A stretch of DNA of 64,000 bases, taken from Ceratodon purpureus (Eukaryota > Streptophyta > Bryopsida > Pseudoditrichales > Ditrichaceae). A program made the position numbers and the translations under genes. Shown in pieces: positions 47,301-57,224 of the stretch. The DNA lies in assembly GCA_014871385.1 (NCBI GenBank), contig CM026423.1:23754906-23818905 (forward strand), in the 5' to 3' direction. Below the pieces are notes generated by a model. The model had not been told where the DNA came from, ran no database searches, and was given only the letters and a program-made list of their open reading frames with translations. How positions within the stretch are numbered: the first letter of the stretch is position 1; each line of letters opens with the position of its first letter.

Positions 47301-48027
47301 ATCGCAGGAACACAGTTGAGAAGACCGAGTTCTTCTTCTGCTCCGACGATATACTACGCTGCGTGAAAGGTTCTAAGCGCAAATGGATAGCACACTACTC
47401 AAAGGACCTGGAATTCCCTTCCATTCCAGAGGTCTGGCCAGTGAAACTAGGTACTAACCTCAAACTTACCAAGATTCTTGCCGTCGAAGCAGCAGGCTTT
47501 CAACTTCCGCCGAAAAAGTCGGTCTCCTCAAGACGCCTCTTCTCCTCTGTCCGCCACCTGTAAATCTCAGCTCGGTGCCAGTCCCTGCAGACGCTGACCG
47601 CTAGCCAGGCAAGAGAGACAGCAAGATGGTGACGCGCACTGCGACTCGTCCCAATCCGGCGCAGCGACTCTCCACGGTCTCCTCCGAGTCCCTCAAAGCG
47701 AGCCTCCGTTCCGTCACCATGATACCTGAGCCGGGCCACGGTTGCATCATTGGGCTGGATTCGGGCGTCGCTCCACACATCACACGGTACCAGATTACCA
47801 TCAGTTCTTACCCTGGTTGCACTTGCCCAGCATTCAAGAAGACGATGACTACGTTCCGAGGTAGGACTCAGTTCACGTATTGTAAGCATCTATACTATAT
47901 ACTCTTGAAGGTCTGCAACCGTGATCCCGAAGCCGAGCTTTTCATCCATGCGCCTACCTTTAGCTTCAACGAGGTCAAGCTACTCCTAGAGAGTGGAATC
48001 TTAGTTTACCCCTTGGCGAAGAAGTAG
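44341..48027 (+). pseudogene. Degenerate Mutator-like transposase of element B
   Basis: The sequence parallels the transposase of element A from the N-terminus (RVDDNGLATV, SLRFHFREDT, EILTPRRSST) through the zinc finger (GTHDHPVKVGDYRDSK), the DDE core (MACHVYNATYCRVM, FMADNAQANWNAVR) to the SWIM finger (CTC...YCKH). It is broken by stops near 44479 (TAG), 44659 (TGA), 46264 (TAA), 46718 (TGA) and 47192 (TAG), and by frameshifts near 44910 and 45580. The intron seen in A is kept near 46430-46530. It is clearly inactive, but is useful for comparison with A. Confidence 0.88.
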
Positions 48028-48278
48028 GTAGCCTTTCTACTTTAGAACTCCCATTTCCACAATGGCCATTGATCACGTAGTGAATGATTTTAGTAATATC
48101 CCATGTACTAAGTCAGCAATACAGAAGCTGTATTGACTTTTTCATTATAAAGGCTTTGTCGTTCACATTGATTGCATTCTATTTCAAAACATTCGATCTT
48201 GAACAAGTGCACTATATATCTCGTATCCCCTGACATGTACCCTTTATTACAGCAAACATATACTTGTTATTAGATGTC

Positions 48279-48731
48279 CTAATCTTCGAACCTAACACGT
48301 TTAGGGTTGCCCACTACACGATCAGCAGGACTGCCAGCCTCTGACTGTACTACAGGACAAACTACATTCGCATTCACTTTCGTTCCCACACTTGGAGCGT
48401 GTCCTTGGTATGAACGTTTCAGCAATGGCCCACCTCCACGCCTCCGATACACTGATTCCCTGGAATAGGTTCCCCTTGGGATCTTTCCAACCTTGGAGTA
48501 TGCATGTGGTTGCAAAGGCACATCTGCGTCCTCCTCTAGCACTATGATATCATCCGATTTTTCTGAACGTAGAGGATCAGCTCTTACATCCGGTTGTACG
48601 TCAACATCCGTTGTCAAAGGTCGCCCTACGCTATTGGCCATCACGTCTTCTTCGTCCTCCACCTCAACATATGGTTGAAATGGACAAACATTGTCAGCGA
48701 GTGAAACAACAATATCTCTGACGTCTTCCAT
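48279..48731 (-). CDS. Conserved 150-aa acidic transposon protein (B copy)
   Basis: The frame is fully open from ATG to TAG and has exactly the same length as its homologue at 17333-17785. Shared blocks are the N-terminal MED, PHAYSKVGKIP, GTYSRE, PLLKR, VCPVVQ and PKRVRFED at the end. The upstream TTAAATA (48810-48816 on the plus strand, TATTTAA on the coding strand) and the nearby CACCAAGCATC are also shared with element A. It remains intact although the neighbouring transposase is dead, which may mean trans-mobilised survival, selection or simple chance. Confidence 0.73.
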   Translation of the reverse strand: MEDVRDIVVSLADNVCPFQPYVEVEDEEDVMANSVGRPLTTDVDVQPDVRADPLRSEKSDDIIVLEEDADVPLQPHAYSKVGKIPRGTYSRESVYRRRGGGPLLKRSYQGHAPSVGTKVNANVVCPVVQSEAGSPADRVVGNPKRVRFED

Positions 48732-48816
48732 AACCGCTGTCCCGCACTACGGAAAAGAGCTTCACAAAACACCAACATAAAAGAGGAAGAGACATTCCAT
48801 AATCTTATCTTAAATA

Positions 48817-49665
48817 TCGTTGAAGAAGATGCTTGGTGCCCTTGAAAATCGGCTTTTCATTCATTTAAAAGTTGTCATCCTCCTAAATAGAATGGAAAAG
48901 GATGGGGTTGAGCTGAAGTCATTTAGCATTTATAATTTTTTTTTTTAAAAAAAGAAAAAAAATGAAATCAGAAAAGCAAAAAAAAAAAAAAAAAAAAACA
49001 TTTATTAAAAATGAAAATAAAAATGATAAAAGTAAACAAAAGCAAAAAAAAATATTAAGGTTGAAAATAATATGAAGGAGATTAAGAAAATGAAAGAGAA
49101 AATAAAATGAAAGGACTCTTTTGACCTCTTTAACAAGATAGATAGAATATACGAAGTTAATAAAAAATACAAGACAATTTAAAAAAATAAAAGAAATAAA
49201 AAAGTTCAAAGGCATGTAGACTATGGCGGATGATTTCTAGCAATGTTAAGTAAATGTTACAATATTGAATGTTACTTGATCCCTCTTAAGAGGTTCAATA
49301 CCAATACATTTTAAGCAGTAATTTGCATATAAATGTGAGGAGATAAGGGGAATTAATGTTTGCCTGAACTAGTTAGAAGGAGCTGGAGCATAGTAATTGG
49401 TGCACGTAAAAAAATTAATCACCAAGAAAAGAGAAAACGAACTACAAATTCAATGAAAATATTGTAATTAGTCCACGGTTATAGGGTCAATTAAATTACT
49501 AAAATAAGTAACTTTCTAGAAATATACAGAGAATATTCGAATCTTCTATTTTTATATTTTATTTTTAGTAAAAAAAGTGTTATTTTTAGGTTCAGTCCCC
49601 CAATCTGTGCTCTCCGCTTTCCAAATCTACGCTCACCGCTCTCCGCTCACGTACAAGCTATGTCC
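48817..49665. promoter_or_regulatory. AT-rich right subterminal region and TIR of element B
   Basis: The region mirrors the left subterminal region of element A: A/T homopolymer-rich DNA, then CCACGGTTATAGGGTC at 49473-49488, then GCTCTCCGC and GCTCACCGCTCTCCGCTC near 49609-49649. No gene is seen; the translations are Phe/Leu or Lys/Asn homopolymers. Confidence 0.65.
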
Positions 49666-49703
49666 GAGAGGCTGGCATTCCTCCTGGTTCACAGCAGGCC
49701 TCA
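49666..49703 (-). pseudogene. Aldo-keto reductase exon, 5' part, cut by element B
   Basis: On the minus strand it encodes RPAVNQEECQPL, the PAVNQVECHP motif of aldo-keto reductases, after a GTAAG acceptor (phase 1); an alternative acceptor CCCATCAG lies 5 bp upstream but would put a stop in frame. The 9-bp target duplication is its last nine coding bases. I found no upstream aldo-keto reductase exon in the rest of the window. Confidence 0.8.
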
Positions 49704-51387
49704 CTTACCTGATGGGAAAAAAAAAAGTGCGAGACGCAAATTCGCCACGAACTTACAAAAACCCTGATTAGAAATTTGTCCACCGAAGGACCTGCAAATT
49801 TGCAAATCGACAGCAAGAGAGAAGCAAACACTTTGCAATCGTAGCCGACCACCAAAGCGCCCAAATCGAGAACAAAAGCTCTGCCGAGGCTCTGAAGGCG
49901 GTCGTTGATGAAATACACACAAGCAGCGGGAGAAACAGCTACCTGGAAAGCTGGGCTACCCTTTGCAGGGTTAAAGATGCTCCAAACGTCTAGCAGGAAG
50001 ACGAGAGCAGCGCGTACGAAATTCACAGCAATGAAATTCACAGCAAGCGGTGCCAATACATGTCCAAAAACGAAACCTGCCGCCTCTAGCACCTCTCCAA
50101 CTCCACAGTCCTATATAACCAAAACCCAACACAATCTGATTGGCACAGTCTGTTGCAAATTCTCTGATTGTCTGAGATTTCCGATAACCCAACAAAATCT
50201 GATTGCAATCACAAACTGATAGCAAATTCTTCACAATCTGTCGGGAGAGAGACGATGCAAGAGATGAAGGGAGAAGGAATTTCTTGGAGGTGGATTTACA
50301 ATTCATTGATGGATGGTGGGGATTCGATGGATCCAACGGAGGTGCACAATCGGGCCCAAGTTTCATCTTCCGGCCACGGAAAACCTTGGCCCGATTGCAC
50401 CACTTAGGCCCAAAGATTTGGCACCAAAATACTGCCACATAAGCTGCCATGTAGGATATGGTGATGCTTGGGACGGACCCTAGTATAAAACCCTTGGGCC
50501 CGATTTGGGAGAATGGAGCAATCCTATTGGTTGAAAAGTGGAGAGTTCGAGCCGGCCCTCAATCGGGACCCATGTGTAAACTAGGCCTTAGATGTGTTTC
50601 CAGTGCAGCATAGCTTACCAAGCATTTACTCTGAGTGTACAATACGGTCCCAGGCAATATGTCTTGCAATCCCACTTTCAAACCTCACACTAAAACATTT
50701 ATCACACTCACCTCACACTAAAACATTTGTCACTCTCACTACAACGCGATGTTGACCATGAAATTTTGCATGTACCACCACTTGGACAATAAGTACTTTT
50801 GGGCCAAATCTGGTATGTTAGAAATGAACGGTTTTATAAAATAAAGCTAATTTGCTAAATTTTGGGCCTTTGTTAAAAAAGATTCATATATGGTATCCAA
50901 TCGCTGCCATGAATCCATATTTTTGTTAAAAGATAGAAGTCGTAATGAGGAACAATATGGTGTTATAAAAATAATGGTCTTCCTAGGTATTTTTGTGTCT
51001 AGATGTAATTTTATTTATTTATTTTTTAAAAAAAAGGTTAAATTTTAGTTTAATTATACAATAAAGTAATTTTCTACTTTTCTCACTTTTTTTGTAATAC
51101 TATGTTTTCATAGTAAGGAATAACTTGGTATTGCTAAAAGATGAGAAAAAATGTAACCCATATTTAAATAATTCTACAATTTTTAAAGTCCAGAATTTGT
51201 AGTCAGCTCATCCGCCGACAAATTGACTGTACTAGTAAATAACTTAAAATCGTTGAAAATTTAAATACAAACTAAGATAAATACTATAAAATAAGGCATC
51301 ACCCAAACATCCCACGTGAGAGCTTAGGAGCCGCAGACAAGGTGTCTACAGAGCTCTTGCACCTTGTTATCACACATTCACACGCAT
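49704..51387. other. Interval without a recognised gene, with a small inverted repeat
   Basis: Near 50338-50405, GTGCACAATCGGGCCCAAG faces CTTGGCCCGATTGCACCAC, an inverted pair about 65 bp across, and related CAATCGGG motifs recur to 50570. TATATA near 50113 could be a minus-strand TATA box. The rest is AT-rich. Upstream exons of the aldo-keto reductase gene were sought here and not found. Confidence 0.5.
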
Positions 51388-52102
51388 TGTTACGTCACAT
51401 GTCACGGTCAGCACTGGAGTCTCGGGCGACATCCTCGGCATCAGACTTCCAGTGCCTGCGGCCTCCAAGGACGGCAACTAGAGTATAAAAGTCTAGGTCA
51501 TTAGTCACAGTCGCTCTCTCTCAATCAGACGCTGAACCTTGAGTTAGGTTTCTGATCCTCTCTAAGGCCTCGGCCCTAAGCAGGCTCTATTTTGTACTTC
51601 CTGAACTCTATTCTCCTTGGACGACCTTTAATACCAGACGATGACTTGATAAACCACACTGTGCTATGAATTGCTTGCTCTTTCTTTGTTCTGTGAATGC
51701 CCACTTCTTCCCTTAAAACCCTCATCTGTTCTTCTTCCTGGCTCACCTCGCTCTGACTATATTAAAGCTCCCCCTTCCTCCAACACCGCTGCCTTCGCTG
51801 ACTGCGTGGGACACCAAGGATCCTGAGGCTGTGTCACTCTTCCTATCTCTAAGATTCTAAGTCCTCTTCACTCCCCTTTGCCTTCCCCAAAGTCTAAAGA
51901 CACCACGGTCACCCTGCCTCCTCGACTGTCGAACCCTAAGCGGTTGACTGTCCACCTCCGTTGATACCCGACAGGCAAACTCCGGGTATCTCCGCCCCTA
52001 CCCGTCTCTCGACATAGACATCAACCGGACCTGATTACAGAGGCCGGTTAAGTATTTATTTTCCTTGGCTCAATTCTCTCCATCCACGAACCACAGCTAA
52101 CA
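51388..52102 (+). repeat. 5' LTR
   Basis: The 715-bp LTR begins TGTTACGTCACATGTC and ends ACAGCTAACA. TATAAAA at 51484-51490 is the likely promoter TATA box. Confidence 0.93.
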
Positions 52103-52105
52103 TTT

Positions 52106-52122
52106 TGGCGACCATGCTGGGG
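52106..52122 (+). other. Primer binding site
   Basis: TGGCGACCATGCTGGGG starts three bases after the LTR. It resembles the TGGCG-type primer sites of plant Ty3/gypsy elements. Which tRNA is used was not determined. Confidence 0.5.
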
Positions 52123-52229
52123 AGGCTTCACAGGTTCCAGGAGAAATGTTACGGTCAGCCACGCTTCCTCAAGGCAATCCCACGGCAGCAACGTCTCACA
52201 GCCTAGGGATTCATGACAGCCATACCTAG

Positions 52230-52633
52230 CTGCCAACAATTCAATATCCTGTATTCGACGACACTGGCGACCCTGACTGGCACATTAGAAGATTTGAAGT
52301 CATATCCAGAACAAACGGTGTCACCAACCCATCAGACTTACAGAATATTTTCAGAACCACATTGCAAGGAAACCACATAAATTGGTATATTGATTTCGAA
52401 TCAGACCATCCCCATTCCACCTGGGAAGAAAAAGAGGCTAGCTTCTTGCAAAAATTTCCGAAATTAAAGACTAGTTCAGAAATCCTCAGAGCATTAGGTA
52501 GCATTACTCAAGGAAAAGAGGAACCTGTGGATAAATTCTATGATAGATTTAAGCAACTGGCGGATAAACTAAACCAGAAACCAGAAGAAGACTACTTGTG
52601 TGAATGGTTCAAAAAGGGGTTAGTGCCATGGAT
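52230..52633 (+). pseudogene. gag, N-terminal part
   Basis: The frame encodes a retrotransposon gag domain (DPDWHIRRFE, GNHINWYIDFE, WEEKEASFLQKF, EEPVDKFYDRFKQLADK). An in-frame TAG at 52227 precedes the part shown, so the true start is uncertain. The hAT-like insertion cuts it at 52634; the frame resumes at 55937 after the 8-bp duplication. Confidence 0.8.
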
Positions 52634-52859
52634 CAGGGTTGTTCATGAGACATAAGGACCGGTCCGTCCGTCCGGTCCGCTCGTCCATCCGTTAAGGGTC
52701 AGGGAAGGTCCGTTTGACCAAGACTTACGGTTGACCATCCAAATGGTGAAATGGGAGTTACCTTGGCCACCTAGGATGCCAAGCGTCTAACATGTCACCA
52801 AATATTCCACATATAGAGTTGACACGGGGGATGACGTGGCTAAGAGGAAGGGCGCCAAC

Positions 52860-53350
52860 GCCTTGGGGGGACGGGGGGGGGGGGGGGGCGCGAGCATCTT
52901 GGAGGGGGGGCGCAAGCTTCTAGGGGTGGGGGGGGGAGGGGGGGGGCGCAAGCTTCTAAGGAGAGAGGGGGCAGCGCTTCTAGGAGGGGGGGGGGGGGGC
53001 GAGCTTCTAAGGGGGGGGGGGAGGGGGGCGCGAGCTTCTGACGGGGGGGGGGGGGGGGGGGGAAGGCGAGCTTCTAAGGGATGGCGCCGGGAGCTTCTAG
53101 GAAGGGCGCGAGCTTTTGAAGGGGGGGGGGGGGCAAGCGCTTCAAGGAGGGGGGGCCAACAATTCTAGGAGGGATGGGGGGGGGGCCAGAGCTTCTTGGA
53201 GGGATGGGGGGGGGCCAGAGCTTCTTGGAGGGGGGGGGGCGCAAGCTTCTTGGAGGGGGGCGCGAGCTTCTAAGGGGGGCTAGAGCTTCTGGGAGGGGGG
53301 GCCAGAGCTTCTTGGAAGGGAGGCCAGAGCTTCCGGGAGGGGGGGGCGCG
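52860..53350. repeat. G-rich minisatellite arm
   Basis: Units of GCGCGAGCTTCTAGGA or GCCAGAGCTTCTTGGA are separated by long G runs. Glycine-rich translations are artefacts. The inverse C-rich array lies at 55080-55690. Long G runs can form quadruplexes and are prone to sequencing error. Confidence 0.85.
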
Positions 53351-53942
53351 AGGTTATGGGTTTAAGGTGATTCTGGAGAACGGGGCATACAATTGATATT
53401 TTATTTTTTTCCGTTCCATTACAAAAATAGCAATAAAATTTTATTCTCCACAAGAGTACATAGCCGTCAAAAAAAGATTTATTACGATTTTGCAAACGTG
53501 TAAACAAAGCCATATAGGCAATCAAAATGTTACATATGCAATTCACTATGGTACTACAATGTGCCTCTAAAACAACTATCGGGAGCTTTGAAGTTGTAAG
53601 GGGAACTCATCAAATCATCCACAACTCTTGCAAGTGATAGCCTCATCGTGGGGTCTTTGTTAAGCAAGCCATTCAACTTTGTTGAGAATGCAATCATTGA
53701 CATTGTATCCTTGAAGAGGTATGGGCATTGTTCGTCCCTCCATATCATCTTTGCCAAATAGCCTACCGAAAATGCATTAGATTGCTCCATCCTGATTCCT
53801 GGAACTCTAAATTTTATATTATAATCCCCTTTCTCTTCCAATATAAATGTTTCATCTCTTAATGTTTTGTGCATACTTCCCTCTGTAATGATTCATTTAT
53901 TTATTTCTCTTCCAACCTTGTTCCACTCTATACTATTTTTTA
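53280..53942 (-). repeat. Left arm of a 663-bp near-perfect inverted duplication
   Basis: The segment matches 54491-55153 in reverse complement without any gap; I noticed only a couple of substitutions. It contains a protein-kinase-like fragment on the minus strand (53554-53874) with FSVGYLAKMIW and LLNKDPTMRLSLARVVDDL. Confidence 0.9.
53554..53874 (-). pseudogene. Captured protein-kinase C-terminal fragment (left copy)
   Basis: The 106-aa frame begins MHKTLRDETF. FSVGYLAKMIW and LLNKDPTMRLSLARVVDDLM fit kinase subdomains IX to XI (the region with the conserved Arg and the dP..R motif). No ATP-binding or catalytic loop is present, so it is a captured fragment and not a working kinase. The right copy at 54559-54879 differs by one residue near position 16 (Gly against Arg). 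Confidence 0.6.
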
Positions 53943-54490
53943 TTTTTTTATCTCTTCCATTTATTTTTTAACATAAAATGAAAAATAAATGGAAGAGATG
54001 GAAATAGATCGAACTTTAATATTGAAAAATAAATGGAAGAGATGGAAATAGATCGAACTTTAATATTGAAAAACAAAAGGAAAAATATAAAATTAAGAGT
54101 ATAGACTGGAAGAAGGTCGCAAGAGAAATAAATAATTATGAAAGGAAGTATGCCAGAAACAACAATGAATTAACATAGAATTAAAAACATTTAGATAATT
54201 AATTGATTTAGTACGGAAGAAACAAACAATGCTCTAACATAGAATTAGAAATAAATGGTAGAGATTAAAAAAAAAAAAAAAAAAAAAAAAACATTAAAAT
54301 CAGAAGAGAAAGGGATAATATAAAATCAATAGCATGGGATGGAAGAAGGTTGGAAGAGAAATAAAAATTTGAATAATTAATCAATTTAGTACAGAAGAAA
54401 CAAACAATGCTCTAATATAAAATTAAAAATAAATGTAAGAGTTAAAAAAAAAAACAAATATTAATATTGAAAGATAAAGGGAAAAAAAAG
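53943..54490. repeat. AT-rich spacer of the fold-back element
   Basis: The loop holds tandem copies of AAATGGAAGAGATGGAAAT (near 53984 and 54034) and repeats of GAAACAAACAATGCTCTAA. Poly-A runs occur near 54270. There is no gene. Confidence 0.75.
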
Positions 54491-55153
54491 TAAAAAATAG
54501 TATAGAGTGGAACAAGGTTGGAAGAGAAATAAATAAATGAATCATTACAGAGGGAAGTATGCACAAAACATTAAGAGATGAAACATTTATATTGGAAGAG
54601 AAAAGGGATTATAATATAAAATTTAGAGTTCCAGGAATCAGGATGGAGCAATCTAATGCATTTTCGGTAGGCTATTTGGCAAAGATGATATGGAGGGACG
54701 AACAATGCCCATACCTCTTCAAGGATACAATGTCAATGATTGCATTCTCAACAAAGTTGAATGGCTTGCTTAACAAAGACCCCACGATGAGGCTATCACT
54801 TGCAAGAGTTGTGGATGATTTGATGAGTTCCCCTTACAACTTCAAAGCTCCCGATAGTTGTTTTAGAGGCACATTGTAGTACCATAGTGAATTGCATATG
54901 TAACATTTTGATTGCCTATATGGCTTTGTTTACACGTTTGCAAAATCGTAATAAATCTTTTTTTGACGGCTATGTACTCTTGTGGAGAATAAAATTTTAT
55001 TGCTATTTTTGTAATGGAACGGAAAAAAATAAAATATCAATTGTATGCCCCGTTCTCCAGAATCACCTTAAACCCATAACCTCGCGCCTCCCCCTCCCGG
55101 AAGCTCTGGCCTCCCTTCCAAGAAGCTCTGGCCCCCCCTCCCAGAAGCTCTAG
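54491..55153 (+). repeat. Right arm of the 663-bp inverted duplication
   Basis: It is the gap-free reverse complement of 53280-53942. Confidence 0.9.
54559..54879 (+). pseudogene. Captured protein-kinase C-terminal fragment (right copy)
   Basis: It is the inverted twin of the fragment at 53554-53874, with the same 106-residue frame and one noticed residue change. Both frames are open, which fits a recent duplication or gene conversion between the arms. Confidence 0.6.
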
Positions 55154-55760
55154 CCCCCCTTAGAAGCTCGCGCCCCCCTCCAAGAAGCTTGCGCCCCCCC
55201 CCCCCTCCAAGAAACTCTGGCCCCCCCCATCCCTCCTAGAAGCGTTGGCCCCCCCTCCTTGAAGCGCTTGCCCCCCCCCCTCAGAAGCTCGCCCCCCCCC
55301 CCCTCCTGAACCTGCGCGCGCCCCCCCCCCCCCCCCTTAGAAGCTCGCGCCCCCCCCGCCCCCTCAGAAGCTCGCGCCCCCCCTAAAAGCACTCGCCCCC
55401 CCCCCCCTCCTAGAAGCACTTGCCCCCCCCCATCCCTTCTAGAAGCGCTGGCCCCCCCCCCCTCCTTGAAGCGCTTGCCCCCATCCCCCCTTCCCTCCCT
55501 TAGAAGCTCGCGCCCCCCCTAGAAGCACTCGCCCCCTCCCCCCCCCCTCCTAGATGCACTTGCCCCCCTCCCCCCTAGAAGCTCGCGCCCCCCCCCCCCC
55601 CCCCTAGAAGCTTGCGCCCCCCCCCCCCCCCCCCCTGAACCCGCTCGCGCCCCCCCTTGAACCCGCTCGCGCCCCCCCCTGTACCCGCTCTTGCCCCCCT
55701 ACACATGCTGGCACCCCTTTTGCATATGTGGAATTCCCCGTCATCGTTTGTTGTCCATGT
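55154..55760. repeat. C-rich minisatellite arm
   Basis: Units of TAGAAGCTCGCGCCCCCC and CTTGAAGCGCTTGCCCC are separated by C runs; this is the inverse of the left G-rich arm. There is no gene. Confidence 0.85.
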
Positions 55761-55936
55761 CATCAATATGTTTTCCCTATAGGTAAGTTGTAAAAAAAAA
55801 AAACTAACTTAGTAATTTTCCTTCTCCCCTCAATGTCCGATTATGTCCGGGGACCGACCGGTCCGTCCGTCCGTCCGTCCGTCCATGTCCGGAAATTTTG
55901 CCCATGTCCGTCCCATAAGACAACCCTGCCATGGAT

Positions 55937-57224
55937 ACAGCAAGGCATTGTCATCCGCGGGGTCAAAACACTCGAAGACATCCTCGCAGCCGCAAATGAC
56001 ATCAGCTGAAAACTTGGGGCCCTCCAGAAGTTACAAACTCCGTTGTTACCACTACCGGTATTCCGAACAGACACCAGAGTCGCCGCAGCACCATGCAACA
56101 CATGCGGCAAAGTACATCCAGGTTGATGTTGGTTCGCCAACAACACTCCACGCACAGACGAAGGATGACGACCAAGACCCACCGCTGCTGCCATGCAGGC
56201 CGAGGAGATCGGGGTCGACGCATTCCAAGCAAGTAGGAATGATGCGTGCTGGGAATGTGGGTCCTTGCACCATAGCCGTGGTCAGTGCCCAGTCTTATGT
56301 CAGCGATGGGCTGCTGCAGCTTCACAGCCATCAGAAATCCCGGGGGCGGCCCAGCCACCAAGGAGGGGAGGTGTAACCATCAGCGAAATTCCGGGTGCGG
56401 AGGCAAAAATAGCGGCCATTACCACTGCTGCGGTGACCACAAGATCCAAAGCCCTTCCGGTTGACAAATACAGTGACCATGTCATAGAACCAAGAAAACC
56501 ATTTCCGGCTGATCATTGGGAAAGATTGTATCAGATCAGACGCAATTTGCAAGACGAATTAGAAACACCACTTACTCCCGATATACAGCACATCGTGGAC
56601 AACACTAATGTGACGATCACGATGTCTAAGCTAATACAGCTGAGTCCCAAATTACAGAAATACCTCCAACAGGCAGCCTTACCCGCACCACCCAAGGAGC
56701 CAATGACCGTCGAAGTCAATACTACGACATTAGATCCGGATGCCGCGGTCATCCGCATGCAGTTGGGACAATTCGAACTAACCAATGTTTTGGTCGATGG
56801 CGGCTCGGGAGTCAATGTCATGAGCAATCAGCTCCGAGAGAACCTGGGTCTACCCCTGCCAAAGGCCGCCCAGTTCATACTCCGAATGGCCAATGACGCT
56901 TTGGTAACGCCTCTAGGAATATTATCGTCCGTAGCAATCACCACCCACGGCGTAACAACACCGGCAACGTTTGTAATAATCTCCATGCCAGAACGTAGCA
57001 ATTTTCCGGTCATCCTAGGACGCCCTTGGCTGCGAGATATGAATGCTATACATGACTGGTCAAGGAACCAAATCCCGATTCACCACCATGGAAAAACAAT
57101 GGTAATCCCAGTAGATAGGTGTGTCACTCGTGCCAAGGCAGATCAGATTTGGAACCATGCAGGTACTAACTGGCTCCATGGACTCTCCCACGAACCAAGC
57201 CCTAGTATTCCAAGCCGACCCTGA
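55937..57224 (+). pseudogene. gag C-terminus with zinc knuckles, and protease
   Basis: The frame continues gag and has stops at 56007, 56124 and 56166 (all TGA). CNTCGKVHPG and CWECGSLHHSRGQC are zinc knuckles that bind RNA in nucleocapsid. The retropepsin motif VLVDGGSGVNVM (near 56790) gives the active-site Asp, and VILGRPWLRDM follows near 57013. After 57121 the reverse transcriptase continues in another frame. Confidence 0.85.

Larger units (their letters stand above)
34842..49665. mobile_element. Element B: 14.8-kb Mutator-like transposon, degenerate relative of A
   Basis: The left end starts GGGGGAAAGTTCGTATGTG and the right end reads GGACATAGCTTGTACGTG in reverse complement; both run into GAGCGGAGAGC repeats like element A. 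The flanks GAGAGGGTG (34833-34841) and GAGAGGCTG (49666-49674) form a 9-bp target duplication with one mismatch. They fall inside an aldo-keto reductase exon whose reading frame is continuous across the site. Gene order matches element A when B is reversed. The transposase and the ParB/methyltransferase gene are broken, so B is now probably non-autonomous. Confidence 0.84.
52634..55928. mobile_element. hAT-like fold-back element nested in gag
   Basis: The ends are CAGGGTTGT and its inverse, and the exact 8-bp duplication CCATGGAT flanks it (52626-52633 and 55929-55936). CAGGG ends and 8-bp duplications are hallmarks of hAT elements. There is no transposase. The interior is a large inverted repeat with poly-G arms on the left and poly-C arms on the right, each followed inward by the same captured gene fragment. 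Removing the element and one duplication copy leaves the gag frame continuous. Confidence 0.88.

Noticed and set aside
49658..50092. 144-codon minus-strand frame upstream of the aldo-keto reductase exon
   Set aside because: It overlaps the exon in another frame, shows no aldo-keto reductase features, and looks like a non-coding or intronic stretch.
51204..51222. Possible family 1 copy before the 5' LTR (TCATCCGCCGAC)
   Set aside because: Only the right arm is present; it does not extend to a palindrome.
52836..53365. Glycine-rich proteins in the G-rich arm and their mirror at 55150-55766
   Set aside because: They are translations of poly-G/poly-C minisatellites with no codon structure.
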